This document shows positions 1-8,713 of a stretch of 64,000 nucleotides of DNA, piece by piece. Source of the DNA: Acaryochloris sp. CCMEE 5410 (GTDB lineage Bacteria > Cyanobacteriota > Cyanobacteriia > Thermosynechococcales > Thermosynechococcaceae); NCBI RefSeq assembly GCF_000238775.2, contig NZ_AFEJ02000001.1, forward strand, positions 3,720,001 through 3,784,000, written 5' to 3'. The position numbers were made by a program, and so were the translations under genes. Under the pieces are notes generated by a model, which worked only from the letters and a program-made list of their open reading frames with translations, was not told the origin of the DNA and searched no databases. Within the stretch, counting starts at the first letter, position 1. Every line of letters begins with the position of its first letter.

Positions 1-665
1 ATACTGACACTTAGATCTTGATTTGCTGTTGCGAGATAAGCCCCTTCAGCAGACCAGGATAGAGACATTGCTGGAGCCATCAGTTCCCATTGATGGAGAG
101 GGTGATCCCACTGTGGAATCCGCCAAATGTTGACTAGGGTATTGGCTGCCACCGCAAGATGTTGCCCATCGGGCGACCAGCCAATGTCTTGAACTTGGGA
201 AGCGAGTTCAAGAGTAGTCAGCATTTCAGCCCGATCAGCATCCCAAATTTGCACCGTCTTCCCTCGATTGAAGGCGAGTAAGTTGTGGTGAGGATGCCAC
301 TGGAGCCGATCAATCCAGGCAGAGTTGCCCATTAGGATCTCTGAGGCTGGGGCTGTCTCTGTCGCCATCTCTATCGTCATGGGCCAAAGGTGAATCTGCC
401 CTGCTTGGCCACCAGCTGCTAACCACTGGCCATCAGCGGAGAAGGCGATGTCATCGATGGATAAACCACTGGCATCTTGAAGCAATAGTGCACTATCGTT
501 GTGCAGCAAAAAAACCTCTCCTGCCCCCGACGTCACCGCCAGGGTATTGCCAACGGGCGACCATGCGATCGCAGTAATGTAATCCGATAGTTGATGATGG
601 CGACTCAGTTCTGCTAGGGGCTTAAGTAGGGGCATCGAAGATGGCGAAGGAGTGAGGGTGAACAT
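1..665 (-). CDS. WD40-repeat protein, N-terminal part (runs off window)
   Basis: Reading leftward from an ATG at 663-665 there is an open frame of about 221 codons with no stop before the window edge, so the C-terminus is missing. The translation has WD40-like repeats: blades around ITAIAWSPVGNTLAV, IDDIAFSADGQWLAAGG, VQDIGWSPDGQHLAVAA and MSLSWSAEGAYLATA, each ending in an I/W-type strand. No signal peptide or catalytic motif is visible. It starts 36 bp after the stop of the Crp/Fnr gene on the same strand, so it is probably the third gene of the unit headed by the DUF1636 gene and the operator at 2096. WD40 propellers are usually protein-binding scaffolds. A role in zinc starvation is inferred only from position. 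Confidence 0.8.
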   Translation of the reverse strand, partial: MFTLTPSPSSMPLLKPLAELSRHHQLSDYITAIAWSPVGNTLAVTSGAGEVFLLHNDSALLLQDASGLSIDDIAFSADGQWLAAGGQAGQIHLWPMTIEMATETAPASEILMGNSAWIDRLQWHPHHNLLAFNRGKTVQIWDADRAEMLTTLELASQVQDIGWSPDGQHLAVAANTLVNIWRIPQWDHPLHQWELMAPAMSLSWSAEGAYLATANQDLSVS

Positions 666-700
666 CTTGTCAAGCGGTTACTTCATACATCATTCCGCCA

Positions 701-1324
701 TTAGTAACGACAACGTTTGAAGGGATACTCAACAGGCTTTGTTTGGGGACCAGAATGATGACGCAAGACGCAGCCTTTTTTTGACCAGGACAGGGTATCT
801 TCTCTCTCAAACTCCCCGATTAATCGCGTCACCGTGACTCGGCTGGAGCCAATCACTTCAGCAATATCTTGATGAGTGAAGGGAAGCGGGATAAAGCATT
901 CATCTCCAGATCGCTGGCCAAATCGGTCAGCTAACCAATTGAGAAACCGACTAAAGCGCGTTTGAACTGAACCATGCTGCATGGTGAGCAAGGCTTGACT
1001 TTGTTGAATGTGACACCACATAGCCTCCTCTAGTGCCTGGTAGTCATTGATCAATAGTCGATGGACTCGAACAGTGCCCAGACATTCAGCTTGGTAAGGT
1101 TCAATGCCAGCGAACAGATGCCCAATGATATCTCCCGCTCCCCAGAGTCCTAGAGTAGTAATATCACCCTCTTCGTGAAGAGTAATGCTGCGAACCATAC
1201 CCGTATCAATTTTCCAGAGAAGGTTCTGAATCATGGGTAAACATTCCCGCCGCTTAAACGTCCGAACGACAGGGCTAGTCTCTGGTGGATGAGTCGTGGC
1301 GTATGTGGGGGTAATCAGTGTCAT
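701..1324 (-). CDS. Crp/Fnr-family transcriptional regulator
   Basis: A 207-residue protein from an ATG at 1322-1324. An upstream in-frame ATG at 1363 would add 13 poorly supported residues, and the chosen start has a weak AGG-containing site about 9 bases before it. The N-terminal half looks like a cyclic-nucleotide-binding-type beta barrel (GDITTLGLWGAGDIIGHLF). The C-terminal half has a clear winged helix of the Crp type (FTHQDIAEVIGSSRVTVTRL). No 4Fe-4S cysteine cluster of the Fnr kind is evident, and the ligand is unknown. It lies between the DUF1636 gene and the WD40 gene on the same strand, so it should be co-transcribed from the Zur-type operator at 2096. That would make it a second-tier regulator induced by zinc shortage, which is an inference. 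Confidence 0.85.
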   Translation of the reverse strand: MTLITPTYATTHPPETSPVVRTFKRRECLPMIQNLLWKIDTGMVRSITLHEEGDITTLGLWGAGDIIGHLFAGIEPYQAECLGTVRVHRLLINDYQALEEAMWCHIQQSQALLTMQHGSVQTRFSRFLNWLADRFGQRSGDECFIPLPFTHQDIAEVIGSSRVTVTRLIGEFEREDTLSWSKKGCVLRHHSGPQTKPVEYPFKRCRY

Positions 1325-1625
1325 GCATAAAGACCTAGATTTAGGGATGTGCCGAAGACGCAACTGAGAGCCGAGCGGATCTGGTGTCCTCAGCTAGCAA
1401 TGCACTACATATGTATAAATCTCCAGATAGGTGTCTGGATTGGGTCTACATATTTAGACAATCGCCCGGAAACAGCGCTTTCTCAATGTCATTTCCAGCA
1501 TGATGAGTTCAGACGAGGGATCTGCGCAGAGCAAGTCGAATCGAAATATCTGCATAAAATAGTCTCCTGTGGGATGCAAGGTAGAGGGTCAACCCATTGA
1601 GTCATGGAACAGAGTTCGGATGCGA

Positions 1626-2003
1626 TTACAGACTGGGGTAGGGAATTCTCGCTAGAATCCCTTTTTGCAGCGACTCTGGACGATGCTGACGGGGAACGAT
1701 GCCCTCTGAACTGGAATAATATTGGCGGGCCAGTTGCAAAACTGCCGCGGCACTGTCTAGGGGCAGTAGGTCACCAAACATTAAGGAGTTTTTCCCTGCT
1801 GCTGCTAGGGCAATGGTGCAGGGACGATTGCAGGCACTTAGGCAGTCCACCGCTTCGATCTTGAATTCAGGCGGTAGAGGTGATTGCTCCTGAAGCTGCC
1901 GTAAGCTGCTAAGCAGGTAATAACCACCGCGTTGTCCTCTGTAATCCCGTTGGGTCGGCGAGAAGGCACAGGACCGACAGACGAATAGAGCATGTTGAGT
2001 CAT
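1626..2003 (-). CDS. DUF1636 putative metal-binding (2Fe-2S ferredoxin-like) protein
   Basis: A 125-residue protein from an ATG at 2001-2003; an in-frame ATG at 2018 is the alternative. The motif LFVCRSC near the N-terminus and VDCLSACNRPCTIAL in the middle give the four-cysteine pattern of DUF1636 proteins (COG5469), small thioredoxin-fold ferredoxin-like proteins often found beside CobW/COG0523 genes. The cysteines could hold a 2Fe-2S cluster or another metal. The gene is the first after the palindromic operator at 2096-2114 and precedes the Crp/Fnr and WD40 genes, so it is a likely member of the zinc regulon. Its biochemical role is not established. Confidence 0.78.
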   Translation of the reverse strand: MTQHALFVCRSCAFSPTQRDYRGQRGGYYLLSSLRQLQEQSPLPPEFKIEAVDCLSACNRPCTIALAAAGKNSLMFGDLLPLDSAAAVLQLARQYYSSSEGIVPRQHRPESLQKGILARIPYPSL

Positions 2004-2095
2004 GATGGGCAATGCCATACTTAAACGTCATGGGTAGTCGCTAGCGAGATGAGCCACCCGGAATAGATTGAACCGCTTGCACAAGATATTCTAAA

Positions 2096-2114
2096 AATGA
2101 TAATGATTATCATT
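2096..2114. promoter_or_regulatory. Zur-type operator (perfect 9-1-9 palindrome)
   Basis: AATGATAATGATTATCATT is a perfect inverted repeat around the G at 2105 and contains the Fur-family 7-1-7 core TGATAATnATTATCA. It lies 92 bp upstream of the DUF1636 start on the minus strand. The motif alone does not separate Fur from Zur. The genes behind the same motif in this window (znuABC, COG0523 genes, thrS, hemB) argue for Zur. Confidence 0.85.
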
Positions 2115-2276
2115 CTTTTTTGCAACCCGACGTTCTGGCTCTTGCAACCTGGCGGTAAAGTGATGTGTCTCTGAGTTTGACAAGCGACGAGATTACCCAG
2201 CTTTTACCCTCGTGAAGGATGAAATGAACTGAGATCGGCTATTGCGCATAGCTTAGCTCTTCTACTGAGAAACGCA

Positions 2277-3209
2277 CTAAGACAGAATAGGCCTTTGCAA
2301 GAGCCACTCCATCACCCGTTGTTTATGGGAGTCGATGCTGAAGACTCGCACTGCGTTACCTTGATATTCCGTCATTCTGCGATTGAGACTGTCCAGAACT
2401 TGCTGTGGATAGGTCCCCTCAAGGGGTGGACAACTTTGCCAAGATCCAACCTTAAAGTGTCTAGCATCGGCCTGTTCAATGCCAATTTGATTCCCTAACC
2501 GAAGTTGACCCAGAATCTGTTCCAGCACTTCAGCGCTCAGCTGTTCTTGGAGCCTGTCAGTCTGAGGTCGAGCTGTCTCAGAGCGATGGCCATTGTTCAG
2601 CGGTGTAGTACAGGCAACATCGTCTGCACATCGGTAGCCTGCCAGTAAGGCTCGATTGATCTCCACCACATGATGAGAAAAACGATGATCGGTGGTCTTA
2701 GCATCCGGTAGTCGGTCAGCCTCGCTTTGGTTGGTAATTACAACTCCTGATCCAACATATTTTCCAGGTGGAATTTCCACATCCTGGATCAGCGCATGCA
2801 TCATCACAATACAGCGGTGCCCGACCTTGGCATTAAACACCGTTGATCGAAAGCCGATAAAACAATCATCGCCAATATAGGCAGGTCCGTGAATCAAAGC
2901 CATATGGGTAATGCAGGTATGTTCACCAATCCAGACCGAGTAGGACTCACCATCATCTCCGGTGACTCGCCCTCGCTCTAAACCGTGGATGACCACACCA
3001 TCCTGAATATTGGTGTTCCCACCGATGTAAAAGGGCATCCCCTCATCTGCTCGAATGGATGTGCCGGGGGCAATTAAGACCTGATGCCCTAGACGAACAT
3101 CTCCGATCAAGCTCGTTGAGGGATGCACATAGGCTGACTCATGGATTTGAGGCTGATCCAACCCTCGATCCCAAGGAGTTGGAGGCGAAGGTTGCTGACG
3201 TAGAGGCAT
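2277..3209 (-). CDS. Short CcmM-like gamma-carbonic anhydrase with one RubisCO small-subunit-like domain
   Basis: A 310-residue protein. Residues 20-185 are a left-handed beta-helix gamma carbonic anhydrase of the CcmM kind. The three metal-ligand histidines are present (H75 in [10 protein letters not shown]102 and H107 in [13 protein letters not shown]), as is the [15 protein letters not shown] segment. Cysteines at 194 and 200 match the redox disulfide pair described in CcmM. Residues about 222-308 form a single RubisCO-small-subunit-like domain ([30 protein letters not shown]), whereas carboxysomal CcmM normally has three to five. It is the last gene of the thrS - SgcJ - hisI unit, 37 bp after hisI, with a GGAG site before the ATG. 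It is probably a second, zinc-starvation copy and not the main carboxysome scaffold. Whether it enters carboxysomes is unknown. Confidence 0.85.
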   Translation of the reverse strand: MPLRQQPSPPTPWDRGLDQPQIHESAYVHPSTSLIGDVRLGHQVLIAPGTSIRADEGMPFYIGGNTNIQDGVVIHGLERGRVTGDDGESYSVWIGEHTCITHMALIHGPAYIGDDCFIGFRSTVFNAKVGHRCIVMMHALIQDVEIPPGKYVGSGVVITNQSEADRLPDAKTTDHRFSHHVVEINRALLAGYRCADDVACTTPLNNGHRSETARPQTDRLQEQLSAEVLEQILGQLRLGNQIGIEQADARHFKVGSWQSCPPLEGTYPQQVLDSLNRRMTEYQGNAVRVFSIDSHKQRVMEWLLQRPILS

Positions 3210-3246
3210 CTTTAATACTCCATTGATTCAAAGTCGGCTGAACCCA

Positions 3247-3732
3247 TCAAAGCTGAGTTGGATTAGGGGCATCTCCATAGACCTGTTTAGGGTCAAAGGT
3301 TTTAGCAGCTTCGGTGAAGGTCAAGGCAATGGGAGAGGAGCTATCCACTGCTTCTGTCCCTACGGGAATTTGACGATAAAAACAGGATCGATAGCCCACA
3401 TGGCAACTGGCTCCAGAACCCGCAACAGTCACCCGCATCCATAGGCAGTCTTGATCATCATCAATCAGTAACTGCTGGACGTATTGAACTAAGCCACTGG
3501 TCGCCCCTTTGTGCCAGAGGGTCTGGCGACTGCGGCTGTAGTAATGGGCCTCTCCCGTTTCAATCGTTTTCATCAGTGCAGTCTGATTCATATAGGCATG
3601 CATGAGCAGTTCACCCGTCTGGGCATCTGTGGTCACCACAGGAATTAAACCGTCTGCATCAAATTTGGGGGAAAGCAGCGTTCCTTCTTCAACTTCTTCG
3701 ACAGAGGTACGTTGAGCAAATAGGAGAGTCAT
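3247..3732 (-). CDS. hisI: Phosphoribosyl-AMP cyclohydrolase (HisI) with altered zinc site
   Basis: A 161-residue monofunctional HisI, the enzyme that opens the adenine ring of PR-AMP in histidine synthesis. Family signatures are clear: [30 protein letters not shown] and [11 protein letters not shown]. Canonical enzymes have D-C-D-x-D, where the Asp residues bind magnesium and the Cys is one of three zinc ligands. Here the segment is D91-D92-D93-Q94-D95, so the zinc Cys is replaced by Asp, while C110 and C117 are kept and a new Cys sits at 96. The loop before C110 is two residues longer than in E. coli HisI. The gene lies between the SgcJ-like and CcmM-like genes in the thrS unit. It is probably a zinc-sparing paralogue, with the main hisI elsewhere. 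Confidence 0.88.
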   Translation of the reverse strand: MTLLFAQRTSVEEVEEGTLLSPKFDADGLIPVVTTDAQTGELLMHAYMNQTALMKTIETGEAHYYSRSRQTLWHKGATSGLVQYVQQLLIDDDQDCLWMRVTVAGSGASCHVGYRSCFYRQIPVGTEAVDSSSPIALTFTEAAKTFDPKQVYGDAPNPTQL

Positions 3733-3774
3733 AATAGGCCTCAGAGAAAAGGATGGGTAAAGCAGTAAGCATCT

Positions 3775-4311
3775 TTAAGACATTTTTTCCGGCATGCTTG
3801 AAGAGTGGTGATCAACGATTAGCAAGCGATCGCCCATTTTGCGATAGACAAAGGTAAATCTCGCCATCAGATCGGACGGTTGGCCTTCTTTGACCACTGC
3901 AAAGGCATAGAGACCAGAATTAACAGCCAGATCACAAAAAACCTGGATATTTTGCTCCACGATCCGACCATTCGGCTTAAGGGCCAGAAAGCCTTGGAAG
4001 TAATCTTCAATTTCAGCAGGGGTATGTCGGACGCGATTGGACACCGTGGGCACCAGAATGGCATCAGGGGCATAGGTTTTGACCACTTCACTCGGTCGTC
4101 CCGTTTTCAGAGACTGATCCCACTGCTCAAACAAATCAGCAATTTCCGATGGGGCCACGGTTGGGCAGCCAGTTTCAGCTAAAACAGGTGTACAAAAAAG
4201 ACTCAATAGTACACAGCAGCCCAGTAGCATTCCGATCGCATTCTTGATTCTGAGAAATGTTCTCTGCTGGGGATGATCTGAGCTGCAGGGCTGATAGGCA
4301 ACGTTCATCAT
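3775..4311 (-). CDS. SgcJ/EcaC-like (SnoaL-fold) exported protein
   Basis: A 178-residue protein. The start is ATGATG at 4309-4311, 10 bp after the thrS stop and preceded by TAGGA, so an earlier ATG inside thrS is not needed. An N-terminal hydrophobic stretch (GMLLGCCVLLSLFCTPVLAE) looks like a signal peptide, with cleavage after VLA. The mature part has the NTF2/SnoaL-like cone fold pattern seen in SgcJ/EcaC proteins (LFEQWDQSLKTG, VVKTYAPDAILVPTVSN, YFQGFLALKPNG, ARFTFVYRK, LLIVDHHSS). No enzymatic activity can be assigned. Its place between thrS and hisI puts it in the zinc-starvation unit, and a periplasmic or lumenal location is inferred from the signal peptide. Confidence 0.75.
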   Translation of the reverse strand: MMNVAYQPCSSDHPQQRTFLRIKNAIGMLLGCCVLLSLFCTPVLAETGCPTVAPSEIADLFEQWDQSLKTGRPSEVVKTYAPDAILVPTVSNRVRHTPAEIEDYFQGFLALKPNGRIVEQNIQVFCDLAVNSGLYAFAVVKEGQPSDLMARFTFVYRKMGDRLLIVDHHSSSMPEKMS

Positions 4312-4321
4312 TTTTCCTACT

Positions 4322-6172
4322 CTAAATGTGTTGTTTGGCATCAATGGCGGCCTGCATTTTTTCGCACAGTTCGGGGAGCTTCAATAGCTCCTGCTCTTCT
4401 GAATGCCGAGTTCGAATATTGAGGGCCTGGGCTTCGACTTCTTTTTGACCCACCACGGCGACCACCGGAATTTTTTCCAGGGCTGATTGGCGAATTTGTT
4501 TTCCTAAACGCTCTCCCGTCTGATCGATTTCAGCCCGAAACCCCTGCTGCTGAAGCTGCGCTAAGACTTCAAGGGCATAGGGACGTTGGGCATCACTGAC
4601 GACGAGTAGCCGAATTTGTACAGGAGCTAGCCATAGGGGGAAATCTCCCGCATAATTCTCGATTAAAATGCCAAAGAATCGTTCTAAAGACCCGAAAATG
4701 GCCCGATGAATCATAATCGGGCGCTGCCGCGTTCCGTCTGCGGCGACATATTCCATCTTGAAGCGCTCGGGTAAGTTAAAGTCCACCTGAATCGTGGAGC
4801 ATTGCCACAGCCGCCCGATCGCATCCCGTATCTTTAGATCGATCTTCGGTCCATAAAAGGCACCCCCGCCTTCATCCGTCAGGTAATCCCAGCCTTTACG
4901 CTCTAGGGCTGTACGCAAGGCCTGAGTAGCCAAGTCCCAAATATCATCACTGCCCACCGATTTATCAGGCCGGGTTGAGAGATTAACCTCATAATCCCGA
5001 AAGCCAAAGTCCGATAAAACCGTTTCGGTGAGATCCAGAACCGCCAAAATCTCGTCGGCCACCTGATCCGGTAGACAAAAAATATGGGCATCGTCTTGGG
5101 TAAAGCCTCGGACCCGCATCAGTCCATGTAGGGTCCCAGAGCGTTCGTACCGATAGACCGTCCCCAACTCCGCCCACCGCAGGGGAAACTCTCGGTAGGA
5201 ATGGAGATCGTGCTGATAGGTGAGCACATGAAAAGGACAGTTCATGGGTTTGATCTGATAGGCCTGGGTCTCCACTTCCATTTGATCAAACATGCTGTCC
5301 CGGTAGAAGTCGAAATGACCCGAGGTCTTCCACAGATCTAGATTGGCCATATGGGGGGTATAGAGCAACTCATATCCCCCCTGTGTATGCGCTTGTCGCC
5401 AGTAGGTTTCAATGACCTGGCGAATTCGAGCCCCTCGGGGATGCCAAAAGACCAGTCCTCCGCCAGCGTTGTCTTCAATACTAAAAAGCTTCAGATTTTT
5501 GCCCAACAGGCGATGGTCTCGACGCTGGGCTTCTTCTTTTTGGTGCAGGTAAGCTTTTAACTGCTTCGGTGTTTCCCAGGCGGTTCCATAAATCCGCTGC
5601 AGCTGCGCTTGGGTTTCATCGCCACGCCAGTAGGCTCCGGCGACGCTTTCAAGCATAAAGGCCTTAGAGTGCAGTTCCCCCGTACTGTTGAGATGGGGAC
5701 CTGAGCACAGATCCCACCAAAATTCATTGGGGGCCACTGGTAGAGGCTCAATTAGTGAGGCTTCCGCCTCGGGATGCTGGGTCCGTCCGGTATCAGGACT
5801 GCCAATAAAATAGCGGGTAATGGTTTCCCCCGCCGGAATCTGGGCCAATATTTCTAATTTGTAGGGTTCTTGCAACTGTTCCAGTTCGGCCTGCATCTGA
5901 TCGCGATCCACTTGTTCGCGGATGATCGGCAAATTGGCTTTGATAATCCGCCGCATCTGAGTTGCGATCGCATCTAAATCCTCTGGCGTAAATGCCTGGG
6001 CACGGTCAAAGTCATAGTAGAAACCGTTCTCAGTCGTTGGACCAATCGTCACCTTCGTCTCAGGAAACAGATGCTGCACCGCCATGGCCATCACATGGGC
6101 GCAGGTGTGGCGGAGTCGCTGCAATTTTTCGGTGGAATTGGGCGCTGACAGGGTCGAAGAAGCAGTAGACAT
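4322..6172 (-). CDS. thrS: Threonyl-tRNA synthetase, zinc-starvation (T2-type) copy
   Basis: A 616-residue ThrRS without the N-terminal TGS domain. The editing domain keeps its HxxxH (HTCAHVM) and CxGPH (CSGPHLN) signatures, and the class II core keeps its motifs. The catalytic zinc ligands are present: Cys in KPMNCPFH, His in FTQDDAHIF and His in IMIHRAIFG. In Anabaena, a second ThrRS is induced by zinc limitation through Zur and replaces a zinc-sensitive constitutive enzyme. This copy matches that arrangement because a Zur-type palindrome lies 39 bp upstream and the downstream genes belong to zinc economy. No Shine-Dalgarno sequence is obvious before the ATG. A second thrS would be expected elsewhere in the genome. 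Confidence 0.95.
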   Translation of the reverse strand: MSTASSTLSAPNSTEKLQRLRHTCAHVMAMAVQHLFPETKVTIGPTTENGFYYDFDRAQAFTPEDLDAIATQMRRIIKANLPIIREQVDRDQMQAELEQLQEPYKLEILAQIPAGETITRYFIGSPDTGRTQHPEAEASLIEPLPVAPNEFWWDLCSGPHLNSTGELHSKAFMLESVAGAYWRGDETQAQLQRIYGTAWETPKQLKAYLHQKEEAQRRDHRLLGKNLKLFSIEDNAGGGLVFWHPRGARIRQVIETYWRQAHTQGGYELLYTPHMANLDLWKTSGHFDFYRDSMFDQMEVETQAYQIKPMNCPFHVLTYQHDLHSYREFPLRWAELGTVYRYERSGTLHGLMRVRGFTQDDAHIFCLPDQVADEILAVLDLTETVLSDFGFRDYEVNLSTRPDKSVGSDDIWDLATQALRTALERKGWDYLTDEGGGAFYGPKIDLKIRDAIGRLWQCSTIQVDFNLPERFKMEYVAADGTRQRPIMIHRAIFGSLERFFGILIENYAGDFPLWLAPVQIRLLVVSDAQRPYALEVLAQLQQQGFRAEIDQTGERLGKQIRQSALEKIPVVAVVGQKEVEAQALNIRTRHSEEQELLKLPELCEKMQAAIDAKQHI

Positions 6173-6210
6173 GGAGGCTTGAAGGGAAGGGTGAAGGGTT
6201 GCTTAAGCAT

Positions 6211-6227
6211 ATGATAATGATTATCAT
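6211..6227. promoter_or_regulatory. Zur-type operator shared by divergent thrS and folE units
   Basis: ATGATAATGATTATCAT is a perfect 8-1-8 palindrome around the G at 6219, containing the 7-1-7 core. It sits 39 bp from the thrS start on the minus strand and 84 bp from folE on the plus strand, so one bound repressor could control both units. Confidence 0.88.
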
Positions 6228-6310
6228 TATATCTGTATAATGCCAGTTTGCTTTTAGAGCCGACTGGATCTTGAAGTGTCCCCTTATCCCTTTCCACGTT
6301 AGGAGTTTCT

Positions 6311-6946
6311 ATGACCGTGCCTTCCATCCCTTCATTTGTTCCTGAGACGATTACCACTGAAGCTCAGCCCATCGTCTCGGAGGCCGAAATGGAGGCCGCC
6401 GTCCGTACGTTATTGCTGGGTATGGGTGAAGATCCTGATCGAGAAGGTCTGCGAGATACCCCTAAGCGAGTGGTTAAATCTTTAAAATTTCTGTCTTCGG
6501 GTTATCAGCAATCCCTGGATGAATTGCTGAATGGGGCCGTCTTTTCTGAAGACCTGGATGAAATGGTCCTAGTGCGCGATATTGATCTCTTTAGTTCCTG
6601 CGAACATCACATTTTGCCTATCATTGGTAAAGCCCATGTAGCCTATATTCCCAACGGCAAAGTGATTGGCCTGTCGAAAATCGCCCGCATCTGTGAAATG
6701 TATGCTCGGCGGCTTCAGGTACAAGAACGGTTAACCGCCCAAATTGCGGATGCCTTGCAGGGCCTCCTAAAGCCCCAAGGGGTGGCTGTGGTGGTAGAAG
6801 CCAGTCATATGTGTATGGTGATGCGAGGGGTGCAAAAACCCGGATCTTGGACCTCCACCAGCGCCATGCGAGGCGTCTTTTCTAGCGATGCCCGCACTCG
6901 CCAAGAGTTCTTTAACCTGATCGCCCACGCACCAGCTATTCGCTAG
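6311..6946 (+). CDS. folE: GTP cyclohydrolase I, type IA
   Basis: A 211-residue FolE, the enzyme that converts GTP to dihydroneopterin triphosphate at the start of folate and pterin synthesis. The zinc ligands of the type IA family are intact: SSCEHHILP supplies Cys and His, and [10 protein letters not shown] supplies the second Cys. The N-terminal 30 residues are variable. AGGAG at 6301-6305 fixes the start. This is the ordinary zinc-dependent type and not the zinc-independent FolE2, so its place in the regulon suggests either extra copies to capture scarce zinc or metal delivery by the GTPase that follows. It begins a plus-strand unit with the COG0523 gene 27 bp downstream. Confidence 0.95.
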   Translation: MTVPSIPSFVPETITTEAQPIVSEAEMEAAVRTLLLGMGEDPDREGLRDTPKRVVKSLKFLSSGYQQSLDELLNGAVFSEDLDEMVLVRDIDLFSSCEHHILPIIGKAHVAYIPNGKVIGLSKIARICEMYARRLQVQERLTAQIADALQGLLKPQGVAVVVEASHMCMVMRGVQKPGSWTSTSAMRGVFSSDARTRQEFFNLIAHAPAIR

Positions 6947-6973
6947 TACCCACAGCTTGGACCGAACAGCACT

Positions 6974-7948
6974 ATGCTTCCTGTCCCTGGACTCTTTGAA
7001 TATCGGTTGCCCGTCACCCTGATCACAGGCTTTTTGGGGAGTGGTAAAACCACTCTCTTAAACCATTTAATGCGCCATTTGGGGGATCGACGTGCGGCAG
7101 TGTTTGTCAATGAATTTGGAGCTATTGACATTGATAGCCAAATTCTGGTGACCGTGGATGAAGATCTGGTGACCTTGTCTAACGGCTGCATCTGCTGCCA
7201 GATCAAGGATGATTTTCTGATGGCCTTCCGACGGGTCTTGGCCTATAACCAAATGCAAACGTCCGCCGGGAAACGGGGGCTAGATGCCATTTTTTTGGAA
7301 ACCTCCGGGATGGCCGATCCCTATCCGCTGATGCTCACCTTTAGAGCGACTGAACTCTGGAGCCTGACCCGTTTGGATGCAATCTTGACCGTTGTGGATG
7401 CTGAGACCTTTACGGCTGAACATTTCCAAAGTCAGACGGCCCTTGCTCAAATTCAACATGGTGACATCATCCTGTTGAATAAAACTGATCTAGTCGATCA
7501 AGAGCAGCTTAAGTCTGTAGAGACTGAGATTCGGCACCTAAAGCCCCAGGCCAGGATACTGCCGATGACCTATGGCCAAGTGCCCCTTTCCAGCGTTTTA
7601 GATGTGGATCTCTATTCCGAGGATATGGAAACAGGCTCACCCTCAGGAGTCCAGCATCTGCAGAATGACGGGTTTGTCGCTGTCCCCTTTGAAAGCGATC
7701 GCCCCTTTAGCTTAAGAAAATTCCAGAAATTTCTGGACTATCAGCTCCCCTCAGAAGTCTTTCGAGCGAAAGGGGTTCTCTGGTTTGACGAAAGTCCCCA
7801 CAGACATCTATTTCAACTCAGTGGTAAACGGAGCCAGCTTCAGGACGAAGCTTGGCATGATCCCCCCAGAAACCAACTGGTGTGCATTGGCCGTAACCTA
7901 GATGAAAAACAATTACAATATCAGCTCCATCAGTGTCTTGCCCCATGA
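6974..7948 (+). CDS. COG0523 (CobW-family) GTPase, putative metal chaperone
   Basis: A 324-residue G3E GTPase. The Walker A is GFLGSGKTT (residues about 19-27), the metal-binding CxCC motif lies in NGCICC, and the guanine-specificity motif is NKTD. The C-terminal CobW_C domain (VFRAKGVLWF, LVCIGRNLDE) is complete. There is no His-rich linker, unlike the second COG0523 protein at 15102. Members of this family linked to Zur are thought to deliver zinc to client enzymes using GTP hydrolysis. Here the gene directly follows folE and ends in an ATGA overlap with the next gene, so the two products are probably made together. FolE is a reasonable client, but the sequence does not prove this. Confidence 0.93.
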   Translation: MLPVPGLFEYRLPVTLITGFLGSGKTTLLNHLMRHLGDRRAAVFVNEFGAIDIDSQILVTVDEDLVTLSNGCICCQIKDDFLMAFRRVLAYNQMQTSAGKRGLDAIFLETSGMADPYPLMLTFRATELWSLTRLDAILTVVDAETFTAEHFQSQTALAQIQHGDIILLNKTDLVDQEQLKSVETEIRHLKPQARILPMTYGQVPLSSVLDVDLYSEDMETGSPSGVQHLQNDGFVAVPFESDRPFSLRKFQKFLDYQLPSEVFRAKGVLWFDESPHRHLFQLSGKRSQLQDEAWHDPPRNQLVCIGRNLDEKQLQYQLHQCLAP

Positions 7949-8703
7949 GTAGTCCTTCTGTTATTGCCGTCGCTGGCCCCTTTGGCAGCGGTAAAACCAC
8001 CTGGATTAACCAGTTTTTAAAGAATGAAACGGCTCTCTCCTATTATTTCTATCCGGGACTAGACCGAAGCCCCGTTGACCTGATTCGAATTGGCTATTGT
8101 TTCCCTTGGGTTCAGGTCATGTCTGATCTGCAAGCGCCCCAGGTGTTCTCCTCTCTGCCCGACGGAGCAGTCATTTATCTAGAGCTAGACTTTCTTGAGC
8201 CCATAGAACCTCTTCTACCGAAGGCACTTCCCTGTCATCACGTGGCTGTCTTGCCGCCTGATCTGCAAGAGTCTGCCTGGCACGAATGGGCAGATGAGAT
8301 TGTGACCGGGAACGATATTGCGATTCCAAATGCAACCCAGCCACCGGAGCGATGGCACGCCCCCTTACAGGGGCAAGTCTTTGATCCTGCCAGCTTAGAG
8401 GTGGTACTGACGGAACTAATAGAGGGGGCCTATGGTGAGGTGCATCGCATCAAAGGTATCTTTGAGATGCCCGATGGCCAAGCCCTTTACATTGATTTTG
8501 TGGCCGGGCTGGAGGGAGTTGAATATACCGAACTCAATATTCCCCGTTGGCTAGAAGGACGCCCCGATCGCTGGAGTGGGATTGAAGTCATAGGCAACAA
8601 CCTCCAGCCCAAAATCATCTCCGAAACCCTCTTGGATGGAGGCCTTACTGATCAAATCATTGCCTATTATCAACAGCAATACCAAGCCTTAAGCCCTGTA
8701 TAA
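7945..8703 (+). CDS. CobW-like P-loop protein lacking the CxCC metal motif
   Basis: A 252-residue protein if it starts at the ATG at 7945, which overlaps the previous stop as ATGA; an in-frame ATG at 7933 is also possible. It opens with a strong Walker A (AVAGPFGSGKTTWINQFL). The C-terminal 90 residues resemble a CobW_C domain (VHRIKGIFEMPDGQALYIDF, RWSGIEVIGNNL). Between them the usual G3E features are missing: no CxCC, and no clear NKxD guanine-recognition motif. It therefore looks like a shortened, diverged COG0523 relative that may bind a nucleotide but not metal in the usual way. Co-translation with the COG0523 GTPase suggests a partner or regulator of that protein. No function is established. 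Confidence 0.75.
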   Translation: MSSPSVIAVAGPFGSGKTTWINQFLKNETALSYYFYPGLDRSPVDLIRIGYCFPWVQVMSDLQAPQVFSSLPDGAVIYLELDFLEPIEPLLPKALPCHHVAVLPPDLQESAWHEWADEIVTGNDIAIPNATQPPERWHAPLQGQVFDPASLEVVLTELIEGAYGEVHRIKGIFEMPDGQALYIDFVAGLEGVEYTELNIPRWLEGRPDRWSGIEVIGNNLQPKIISETLLDGGLTDQIIAYYQQQYQALSPV

Positions 8704-8713
8704 AAGGTTCAGC

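Noticed and set aside
1349-1864. Two rightward frames opposite the Crp/Fnr and DUF1636 region
   Set aside because: They lie antisense to clear genes or over their promoter, have no ribosome site and resemble no protein family.
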